Below the pieces are notes generated by a model, which worked only from the letters and a program-made list of their open reading frames with translations, was not told the origin of the DNA and ran no database searches. From Gracilaria gracilis (lineage: Eukaryota; Rhodophyta; Florideophyceae; Gracilariales; Gracilariaceae), in NCBI GenBank assembly GCA_030374805.1, contig JARGSG010000067.1:1-37324 (forward strand): a stretch of DNA of 37,324 bases, read 5' to 3'. The position numbers were made by a program, and so were the translations under genes. Numbering within the stretch: the stretch's first letter is position 1; each line of letters opens with the position of its first letter. Of this stretch, positions 30,341 through 37,324 are shown one piece after another.

Positions 30341-31281
30341 CCCCCCTTCTTAGAGTCGTCGCTCTGCGGCGAGTCCGACTGGGGTGTGATGAGTGCAATG
30401 GGGGACGGTAGAGCGAGTCCGATAACGGTTCGTTTGTGCAAACGAACCGTGCGGTCAGATAGGTTGGCTACTCGCACGAAGAAGGGGACATCCGGGCGGA
30501 GATCCATAATTCCATTTGCAAGCAACGTGAGCTCCAGCGTCGAACCCGTTCGGTGATGAGACTGTAAAAAGACCAAACCGGACGCTTTGGTTGTGACCTG
30601 AACCTGCGTTTCCGACATAGGTGGCAATGTGACTTGGCGCGCGACGTGGACCTTGTTGGATGGGGTAGCACGTTCGGATGATATCGGATATTGCCGTACG
30701 TTCGTGGGTGTTTGAGGTCCATAGGCGTGGGACAATATCAATATCGGACGGGAATGTTGCAACAGGATGGTCCGTTTTGGTGGTAATATTCCAAGTACGT
30801 ATCGATCTATGAACGACGTGCCGAGAATGACACTGGTAGAGAGGTTCGATACGACAAGGAATTGTACCTTTACGTGTAGATCACCGATACGGACCGTTAG
30901 CGGCAAGACTCCGATGACGTCCATTCGATTTCGGGACGCATCGGTGATGCGTGGTTTTAAGTCCGTGCGGAGGCGAGATTGCCATCGGGGTGGCAAGTGA
31001 CGCTCGTGGATGAGACACGGACCGGCTCCTGTGTCCAGTACGCCCGTTAACGGATACATGACTGCTGATGTCAGACCGACAGACAAATGTACTTTGTAAT
31101 TTGCGCTGGCCAGTAGAACCGTATCGTTCAGTCGCTCAGAGGCGTCGAGGGGACAGGTCAGTACTTCCGATTCCATCCTGGGGTCGGGTGCGACAGGAAC
31201 TGACCGTGTGGGGCTGCGTTTCCTCGGAGGAGACGGTGCCCCTACGCGTCCTCCGGTTCGTTTCCCTGCTCCGGAACGGAC
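30295..31281 (-). CDS. pol: Protease segment of Pol, Element 2
   Basis: The frame is -1 to gag and open from 31281, overlapping the gag end by 40 nt; its first ATG is at 31176. It has the aspartic protease motif LDTGAGPCLI near 31040 and VILGTSFIDRY, the second conserved loop, followed by a linker to RT. It runs out of frame in the G7 run at 30346-30340 and ends at 30295. Confidence 0.85.
   Translation of the reverse strand, partial: VRSGAGKRTGGRVGAPSPPRKRSPTRSVPVAPDPRMESEVLTCPLDASERLNDTVLLASANYKVHLSVGLTSAVMYPLTGVLDTGAGPCLIHERHLPPRWQSRLRTDLKPRITDASRNRMDVIGVLPLTVRIGDLHVKVQFLVVSNLSTSVILGTSFIDRYVLGILPPKRTILLQHSRPILILSHAYGPQTPTNVRQYPISSERATPSNKVHVARQVTLPPMSETQVQVTTKASGLVFLQSHHRTGSTLELTLLANGIMDLRPDVPFFVRVANLSDRTVRLHKRTVIGLALPSPIALITPQSDSPQSDDSKKGGSGTEGWKCKPERTL
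31225..31266 (-). promoter_or_regulatory. -1 ribosomal frameshift signal at gag/pol, Element 2
   Basis: In the gag zero frame the end reads CAG-GGA-AAC-GAA, which places GGGAAAC (minus strand of 31266-31260) as X-XXY-YYZ. GGGAAAC is a known -1 slippery heptamer, used for example at gag-pro of Mason-Pfizer-type betaretroviruses. Four bases later a 7-bp stem (CGGAGGA with TCCTCCG, 31255-31225) can form. pol is in the -1 frame and open from 31281 onward. All three elements of a classical signal are therefore present. Confidence 0.7.
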
Positions 31282-33446
31282 TCATCGACTAGCATTGCCG
31301 CTTGCTGTTGAGACGGGTATGCCATCCGATGCTGTACGACTTGGCGAAAGCCGACATTGGGATTCTGGAGCGGAACCTTCCGTGCGGATGTAGAACCACT
31401 GTAGTAGCCTTCGTCACGTCGTTGCTGGTAGTTCGCCTCCCTAATGGCCAGCAGCTTTTCCTTTACGTCCGGAGGCAGCAGTTGACAACAGTTAGCGTCC
31501 CGTGACAGGCAGATCCGACACGGTCTGTCCCTCTGGTTCCGATCGTGAAGGTTCTGAGCCCTAGAGCTCGTCTGACTCGGGTAAGACCGTATGGATTGCG
31601 CGGGTGTCGAGGTGGTGGGGGTGGTGGGTGGTGAGGGCATGGTGGAACCACGAGAGACCACGAGAACCTCATCACCCTCGTCGTCCGATAGGGAATAGGT
31701 CGAGGCTGAGGGAGACTCGACGCTATTGATCTTCCGAATCGTACGTGAGGCTTGAGGGCGTGCGGAGGCACTCTGGGTATCCACACGTACGGACTGTCGT
31801 CGCGAGGCGCGATGGGTGTCGCCATACGACTCGGCATACCGAGCGAGCGCGTCGTCCCCGATGTTCGGGTGTGACGTGAGGTGATTTCTCACCTTCGAAC
31901 GAATGGCGGGCAGTAGTCCTTCGACGAAAATACCTTTTAGGTTCCGATCGGTAAATACATTACCGCATCGTAAGGCCTTCGTCCAGAGTTTCTGAGCGAA
32001 CTCCGTTTCGGACATGCCGGAGGATTGACGGTAAAGCGTCACCTCCGAGCACGCGTCGGCGATGATCTCATCCGTAGCGTACGTCGTGAGTAGAAAGTTC
32101 ACGACTTCCTCGTACGTATGGAGTGCCTCGTCGCGAGGTGAGTCGACGGCACCCGACTCGCCGACCAGTCGGGACTGTACCAAAGCGTGTGCTGCTCCAG
32201 TGAGGTAGAACTGGAAGCACCAGAGTGCTGCCCATTCCGTCAGTCCGTTATGGTTGCAGGCGGTCTTGAACCGCTGCAGGAAATTAAGAACGGAGATGGG
32301 GTCCGTTCCAGAAAAAGAATTGCGTTTCATCTGGACATTCAATTTCTTTTGGTAGCGCGCAATTTTGCGCGCCACCCTCGAGTCGTACTTCTGGCTACGT
32401 CGCAGCAGCCTGTACGTACGGTAGTCCACGACCTTCGTGAACTTCTCGTTCAGGGGCCGAATGCGCTTCAGCGCGGACTTGTCCGAACGGGAACGACGCC
32501 GTCCAGACCTGCTGTTCCTACGGGGGCTCCGCGAGTCCCCGTCATCTTCTGTGTCCGTCCGTTCGTCCTCTGATGACGAGCGGGAGGACTCAGAGTCCGT
32601 GTGGGAGTGTCGCCGTCCTCTGCGATGGCGACGCTTCCTCCGTCTGCCTGTCGAGTGGTCCGAATCGGAATGTCCGCTCGGTTTACCGCTTCGTTTGCGG
32701 CGATCCCTATCCTCTTCGGAGGAATTGTCCGAGCTTCCGTCCGGGCCGTCCTGTTGTATAACAGGCGGGAGGTAAACATCGGTCGGGTCCCTCTGCGGGC
32801 CCTTCTTCATGTCCGATCGTTCGCCTCTCACGCCGCGATGAGGTGCTTTGTCCGCTCGGTCAATATCGAGCTTTGGGGGGTTGGTCGGTAGCTTGGCTAC
32901 CAAGGCGGCCAATGTACTGCTCAGATTAGCTTGCAGTCCCATATCCGTACGGTCGGCCTTCATCACCTCGTGCACAAGGTGAAGCACGATCGGTGGAACG
33001 TCACGGCGCATCAGTTCCGGGACGCGTTCCTTGAGATATAACTCGACCGCTATCGGGACATGAACTTCAATTTCCGTTCGGAGTCCTTCCAGAGCGTACG
33101 GAGCAATCTCTGTCCACAATTGGTGGGCCGGAATACGTTCGGTTTGCGGCGGTGGGGGTCCAGCTGTACTCTGCGCCGGCTGTGCCTCCGTGCCAACTGC
33201 GGCACCAGGATTCCTGTCCGTCCGTTTCTTCCGTCCTTTCGGGTCGGTCTGCAAGTTACCCCTGCGGATAATCCGCTCGGGTTCTTCTGAGGGAGTCACG
33301 TAGGCCTTGGCGTTGCTGCGGGTACTTCGGCGGCCTACCGAAGCGTGGTCCGAAGCGGCGCCAGGGGCGACCAAAGCGGACTCGGCGTTATCTTTTCCGA
33401 CTACAAACCCTTCTCCTTGCTCTCCGTGCGGACCGTGCGAACTCAT
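31242..33446 (-). CDS. gag: Gag, Element 2
   Basis: 734 residues, uninterrupted, from the ATG at 33446. The N-terminal half is charged and Ser/Arg-rich (RRKRRHRRGRRHSHTDSE), probably disordered and nucleic-acid binding. The capsid-like Retrotrans_gag region follows (SFSGTDPISVLNFLQRF, FVEGLLPAIRSKVRNH). Where Element 1 has a CCHC knuckle this protein has CRICLSRDANCC, which keeps the first CxxC but lacks the His, so the knuckle looks degenerate. It ends EPEDA before the TAG at 31242. Confidence 0.9.
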   Translation of the reverse strand: MSSHGPHGEQGEGFVVGKDNAESALVAPGAASDHASVGRRSTRSNAKAYVTPSEEPERIIRRGNLQTDPKGRKKRTDRNPGAAVGTEAQPAQSTAGPPPPQTERIPAHQLWTEIAPYALEGLRTEIEVHVPIAVELYLKERVPELMRRDVPPIVLHLVHEVMKADRTDMGLQANLSSTLAALVAKLPTNPPKLDIDRADKAPHRGVRGERSDMKKGPQRDPTDVYLPPVIQQDGPDGSSDNSSEEDRDRRKRSGKPSGHSDSDHSTGRRRKRRHRRGRRHSHTDSESSRSSSEDERTDTEDDGDSRSPRRNSRSGRRRSRSDKSALKRIRPLNEKFTKVVDYRTYRLLRRSQKYDSRVARKIARYQKKLNVQMKRNSFSGTDPISVLNFLQRFKTACNHNGLTEWAALWCFQFYLTGAAHALVQSRLVGESGAVDSPRDEALHTYEEVVNFLLTTYATDEIIADACSEVTLYRQSSGMSETEFAQKLWTKALRCGNVFTDRNLKGIFVEGLLPAIRSKVRNHLTSHPNIGDDALARYAESYGDTHRASRRQSVRVDTQSASARPQASRTIRKINSVESPSASTYSLSDDEGDEVLVVSRGSTMPSPPTTPTTSTPAQSIRSYPSQTSSRAQNLHDRNQRDRPCRICLSRDANCCQLLPPDVKEKLLAIREANYQQRRDEGYYSGSTSARKVPLQNPNVGFRQVVQHRMAYPSQQQAAMLVDESVPEQGNEPEDA

Positions 33447-33508
33447 ATCGCGTGTATCGGTTCCAAGTCGTGTCTGAAACTCCGTACGGTCTCGAATTCC
33501 CCTTCTAA

Positions 33509-33520
33509 GTCGGGAGACCA
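33509..33520 (-). other. Primer binding site, Element 2
   Basis: On the minus strand TGGTCTCCCGAC begins one base after the 5' LTR. It is the same 12 bases as in Element 1, and the following bases are alike too (TTAGAAGG versus CTAGAAGG). The likely primer is tRNA-Tyr (inference). Confidence 0.7.
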
Positions 33521-33521
33521 G

Positions 33522-34074
33522 TGTGATATAGTACGTATCGGGAGAAAACTTGAAGCGGTCTTGAGAGCGGGAGTCTCCGTAGCACTCGAAGGAGTGACTG
33601 TAATGTGTCCGAACGGAGGAGTAAGAGAGGAAGCACCGGGCAGTCGGAGGGAGAGTGGACGGTCGGTATCACCAAACGTGCTCAGGTACACGTAGTAAGG
33701 GTACGGACGGTCTAATAAACCTGTACGTTCAGTGCCGGTCGGTCGGTCGGTCGCGCTACTTGGCGAAGAAGACGTTCGGCAAAGGATGCTTGAGGTTTAC
33801 TGCAGGGGGCCGGCGAGATCCGAGCTACAACTAAATATCGGGTCTGGGCCCCTAACTATCTACTGTACGACTGGTTCCCTTACAGTGCCACAGCCTGGCA
33901 CGAGCCTAATCGCCCACGTGTCCCACTTGTACCTTCCGTCCGTCCGTGCGGCACTCGCTCGCTATCCGTACACGTGGCTAAGCCACCATGCCGTGCACAC
34001 CCCCTTCGTACGTGAACTACCGATCGGATACATCGTACAGCGCTGCTCGCGCCGTCACAACGTACTATACCACA
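33522..34074 (-). repeat. Element 2 5' LTR (553 bp)
   Basis: Same length as the 3' LTR, with 7 transitions confined to plus-strand positions 29-121 and none in the remaining 432 bp. Bounded on the right by CAAAA and satellite. Confidence 0.95.
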
Positions 34075-34380
34075 CAAAATGCCATTTTGAGAGTGAACAA
34101 TCCGAAAACGGTGAAGATGAAGACCTTCGGACGCCAAATTGCAGTGACGGCGCATGCACACCGTGCACACGTATTGACAGGAAAACCAGGCGAATCCCAC
34201 ATTGGAAACACCAAAATGCCATTTTGAGAGTGAACAATCCGAAAACGGTGAAGATGAAGACCTTCGGACGCCAAATTGCAGTGACGGCGCATGAACACCG
34301 TGCACACGTATTGACAGGAAAACCAGGCGAATCCCACATTGGAAACACCCAAATGCCATTTTGAGAGTGAACAATCCGAA
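34075..34380. repeat. 137-bp satellite, 2.2 units; starts with the right TSD of Element 2
   Basis: Two complete units (34075-34211 and 34212-34348) plus 32 bp of a third. The first five bases, CAAAA, are the right target duplication of Element 2. The second unit has gcatgaacaccg in place of gcatgcacaccg and cacccaaat in place of caccaaaat. The array is cut at ACAATCCGAA by the LTR of Element 3. Confidence 0.93.
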
Positions 34381-35181
34381 TGTCGTGCAACCCCTGAAAA
34401 GGGGGAAGACACGCAAAGGGTGTTCAGACCTTCCCTCGACTGAAGGACATACAGCAATAGAGCCCCTCTCAGGGTGATCGCGCTAGCCGGGGTGTAAGAC
34501 CGTGGATCACCGTCACGACGTGCGTAGAGAGGGTGTAAGAACCAAGAAGACGCGTAAGCGGTAGAGAACAACGACAGCAGTCGGGCTAACGTCACAGCAG
34601 TGAAAGCAACACACACACGAGTGTGGAGCGGGACGCAGTACGCGGCACGAACCACGCGAGTGGGCGAAAACAGAAACGGTAAACACCGGTACGCTGCGTA
34701 GCAATACCTGTATGACAGTGACGAAAGAAATAAAGGAAACACACAAGGTAACACGCGGAATGCGGTAAAGGTGCTGTAGATGCCGCGAGGCGGATGATGG
34801 TTCCTACACAGTAGTGGCAACTCTCCGTGAGGAGGATACTACTCACCAAGGGTGAAACATCAGAGCCGAACACTCGGTTGGGTTGTTTACTTTCCCAGAG
34901 TTGGGTTGAGCTCAGCCTACTAAGTAGTGTAGGCGCCCACTGTCAGTGGTAACTAAATATCCAATATTAATATCTAGAATCCCCAACAATGGATGCAAAC
35001 CTCCCACACGTGTGTGACTGACCAGCAATGCTGTGCACATCACAACTATTCTATATGCTGTACGAATCTACCCAAGAAATGGGTGTGCCACGCACGGCAT
35101 TCATCATCACCTCCCCGGAGAGTATCCCCCTGTCTATGAATCGCAATAGCGAAACTTCATCCGCAATAGCGTTGCACTACA
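34381..35181 (-). repeat. Element 3 3' LTR (801 bp)
   Basis: It runs from TGTCGTGCAACCCC at the satellite junction to GCGTTGCACTACA before the PPT. The interior is clearly diverged from the 786-bp LTR of Element 1, so this is a related but distinct family. Only one LTR is in the window, so the ends are inferred from the terminal arms. Confidence 0.8.
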
Positions 35182-35193
35182 TCTCCCCCTCCT
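35182..35193 (-). other. Polypurine tract, Element 3
   Basis: On the minus strand AGGAGGGGGAGA lies directly before the LTR, closely like the Element 1 tract (AAGGAGGGGGACG). Confidence 0.75.
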
Positions 35194-35242
35194 GAGGCGC
35201 GACGACGACCCACGAGCGCGTGCATCTTACTCCTTCGGAGTG

Positions 35243-35248
35243 TATAAG
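35243..35248 (+). promoter_or_regulatory. TATA-like box before the antisense gene, Element 3
   Basis: TATAAG in gtgTATAAGtac on the plus strand, 172 bp ahead of the ATG at 35420. It is in the same relative place as the TATAAG boxes of Element 2, although the surrounding sequence is unrelated. Confidence 0.45.
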
Positions 35249-35419
35249 TACCCTCCCCGATGGCGGGTCCCTTCTCCTTCTCCTGTCTCTTCGCCACGCG
35301 AACCAAGCGAATCACCAACTTCTACACGCTCTGCAGCGGTATCGCCTCCGATTCCTCGACTTCCTCTTGCTCCTTCCGCTCCGAACACTTCGGCTTCCCT
35401 TCTTTGCGCTACAACAGCG

Positions 35420-37245
35420 ATGAGTACTCCCAATCAGGGTAACAACCAACCGCCTGGCGGGCCTCCTCAACCCTTTTTCGGGGGCCTTGGGCATCCTCAA
35501 CCGGCTCAGCCGTCGTCTTCCAACCCTTCTGTCGCGATGAATCCTGGCTTTCACACGGCGCCTCTTCCCCAAGTGGGTGTACAGCAAGCCCAATATCTCT
35601 TTCCCAACCATATGGGTAACGGTGTCGCGGCGGCGCCTGCGGCTGTGCCGATGTTTAAACCCGAATGTCGGTACTTGGGCCTCGTATGACGAGTTAGAAG
35701 ACGTGGACCCAAGGTCCAATCCCTCACCGTTCCTACGGGCTCCATGGCTTCATCCTCAAGGAGTAACTCGACGATCCCTCGTGGAGGCGTATGCAGATGG
35801 CAGCGGTACCTTACCCGGCGGGGGTTCACGTCTGGATGACGGTAACATTTGACTGGCAATACCGGATCACCATGCCTACACAAGCGCTAGTCCACCATCG
35901 TGGTGAGTCTCACAATACCAGCGCGTGCGGAAATGGTGCGAGTTGCTCACTTGCGAATGGCTCGTACCTATTCGGAGCATCCGATACCGACGGGATACCG
36001 GTTTGACATCTATCGAACCCTTGGCGAGGTACAGTATGGTGAGAACCTTGCCCGGCTTGCCGGTGTTATCGACCGTTACCAGAACGTGGGTATCCACCAG
36101 GATGTCCTGTGTTGGACACGTCCGCTGCTGCGTGCCGAGTTTCGATATCTTCCCCGCATTCCGCGGTCCAACTTCTTGCAGAATATGATCCGTCCAGAAC
36201 GACGTGCTCGCTCCCGTTGGGGATATCTCATTCCCTACCAGAACACGGAATCACACCGGATTAGGACCCCCGCCACATGCGTGGGCGATACGTGCCACTC
36301 CCCTTCGTATGGGCGTCCTTTGAGGTATGCCGGGGGTGCTACGTCGAGCTACACCCGTGCATTTCCTACATTGGTAGTCGCTTGGCAACCGACCCGTTCA
36401 CGGGGTGGTGGACCGTCGTCCTAACGGAATGGGCAGCCCGCACCGCGGTGTATATCCTCCATGAGGTCTATGACCAGTACCGACTGTGGCATATCTCTCC
36501 GCGCTTGCGGCAGGCCATTAGGAATCTTGACCTCACTATCCCGCTTGGCGGCAACGGAAACCTCTCCGAGTTGATGAGCCTCTTGCGAGTGATTGACACA
36601 GTGGACTGGGGTCAGGTGCCGCGCGCTCAGAGTAGGCGCGATGACGGAGACCTCCAGGTTGACCGGTCTCCCGGGCGCAGATCACCGCTTGCGGGCGACT
36701 TTGTCTTCTACGACCCGTGGTCACGGACACTGATCACTCCACCGGAGGCACATATCCTGCGTCATGCAGAGCGAGTCATCCCTCCTGGGCATCCAACCGG
36801 ATTCATCATGACTGATGAGTTCTTTCACCCTGTTGGGGGCGACAACATCATGATTGATGACGCTCCTGACGAGGAGGATGTGTTCGGAGAAGACGACGCT
36901 TTGGCAGTGGAACCTGTGCCTATGGCTCCAGTTGCTGGCCCCTCTATGGGTGGTAACGCGGCAACGGCTCCGCCGGTTGTTCCTGCCCCAGCCCCGGCTT
37001 CCATTCCAACTCCAGCGGAGGGTCCTTCAGCGCCTGCGATGGCGGCGTCGGCTACGCCGAACGAAGTCGCGGACGCGGGAATATCTGAAGAAGCACGGGC
37101 TGCCGTGATCGCTCAGTTCCTCAGCTCAGCTGGCGCTTCTGACGCGGCGTCGGGCGACATCGCATCGATGCGAGACGCTCTAATAGCACAGCTTGGAAAC
37201 GCTGGTTTTCAAGGACCGAGGGGATCGGGTGGCCCCTCCGCGTAG
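35420..37245 (+). CDS. Antisense accessory protein, Element 3 (unknown family)
   Basis: About 600 residues on the strand opposite to the element. The ATG at 35420 opens MSTPNQGNNQPPGG, a Pro/Gln/Asn-rich N-terminus. The centre is globular-looking: SYDELEDVDPRSNPSPFLRA, AEMVRVAHLRMARTYSEHP, FRYLPRIPRSNFLQNMI, TEWAARTAVYILHEVYD, VDWGQVP (~36601) and FVFYDPWSRTLITPPEAHIL. An acidic then Pro/Ala-rich tail ends in an Ala/Ser/Gly-rich helix (ASGDIASMRDALIAQLG). Frame changes occur near AAA 35657-35659, twice between about 35790 and 35900, and near the C5 run at about 36270; most fit single homopolymer indels. Alignable blocks with the Element 2 protein include D-W-x-Q-x-P followed by F-x-(W/F)-Y-D, and a T/A-E-W-A hydrophobic helix. 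A stem (GTTGTAAGCC with GGCTACAAC) follows the stop at 37284-37311. Family and role unknown. Confidence 0.6.
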
Positions 37246-37324
37246 GAGTTCCTCTTCTGGTGTAGATCCCCAATAGCTTGGCGGTTGTAAGCCTGATTAG
37301 CGGGCTACAACATAGTTGTGACTT

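Larger units (their letters stand above)
22479..34074 (-). mobile_element. Element 2: chromovirus-type LTR retrotransposon with antisense accessory gene, 11.6 kb
   Basis: It lies on the minus strand: 5' LTR 34074-33522, PBS, gag 33446-31242, pol ~31281-27095 (broken), a plus-strand accessory gene 24004-26392, PPT, 3' LTR 23031-22479. It is flanked by CAAAA duplications within a 137-bp satellite. pol has a frame change in a G7 run, an 8-bp deletion at the RT active site and two in-frame TAG stops, so this copy cannot make active reverse transcriptase. LTRs differ at 7 positions, all in the first 121 bp. The LTRs share no visible homology with those of Element 1, but PBS and gene layout are the same. 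Confidence 0.93.
34381..37324 (-). mobile_element. Element 3: LTR retrotransposon related to Element 1, partial (3' end only)
   Basis: It starts with an LTR whose ends (TGTCGTGCAA and TTGCACTACA) match Element 1 with one mismatch. A PPT on the minus strand shows that this is the 3' LTR of a minus-oriented element whose pol, gag and 5' LTR lie beyond 37324. The visible interior is the antisense accessory gene on the plus strand. It is inserted in satellite. Confidence 0.85.

Noticed and set aside
31242..33446. Plus-strand frames of 60-130 residues opposite gag of Element 2
   Set aside because: They are shadows of the biased Arg/Ser-rich gag sequence, without start context, homology between elements or regulatory signals, unlike the antisense gene at 24004-26392.

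Overview
The window comes from a filamentous fungus, most likely a basidiomycete of the Agaricomycetes. The evidence is decayed-looking host genes with very short candidate introns, an F-box/LRR-type protein, a proteasome-adaptor ECM29 homologue, and large chromodomain-bearing Ty3/gypsy retrotransposons. This lineage call is inference; no rRNA or other marker lies in the window.

Layout. Positions 1-8960 are host sequence: a Uma2-type nuclease-fold gene with coiled-coil minisatellites (725-2057, +), a fasciclin (FAS1) fragment (2265-2741, +), an F-box/LRR-like gene (4556-2898, -), a weak SAP-like exon (5470-5280, -), an unrecognised Cys-rich gene (6048-6600, +), and the 3' part of an ECM29-like gene (8960-7294, -). 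From 8972 to the end the window is a nest of three large LTR retroelements in and around a 137-bp satellite. Element 1 (8972-20493, + strand) has 786-bp LTRs that differ at one base, with gag, pol and a detached chromodomain. A truncated LTR of a second family (20494-20966) and exactly 11 satellite units (20967-22478) follow. Element 2 (22479-34074, - strand) has 553-bp LTRs and a CAAAA target duplication inside the satellite. Its gag is intact and its pol is broken. Two more satellite units (34075-34380) precede Element 3 (34381 to beyond the window, - strand), of which only the 3' LTR and the 3' region are visible.

The most interesting content is an accessory gene carried on the strand opposite to gag-pol, between pol and the 3' LTR. 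It is nearly full length in Elements 2 and 3, and an internally deleted remnant is left in Element 1. In Element 2 it has TATA-like boxes, a good start context and an AATAAA signal, so it looks like an independent convergent transcription unit. I do not recognise the protein family.

Other signals are a canonical -1 frameshift site (GGGAAAC plus hairpin) at the Element 2 gag/pol junction with a weaker counterpart in Element 1, dense short inverted repeats through Element 1, and a strongly over-represented CCGTNCGG motif in Element 2. The satellite has a four-unit higher-order pattern whose phase points to unequal crossing-over that duplicated an Element 2 copy.

Caution. Almost every frame break in the host genes, and several in the elements, is explained by one extra base in a short homopolymer. 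One break falls in a 72-bp tandem repeat where the affected unit is 73 bp. This pattern suggests insertion-biased sequencing error in the assembly, so broken should not be read as pseudogene without checking reads. The premature stops and the reverse-transcriptase deletion in Element 2, and the Element 1 stop codon, are not of this type.
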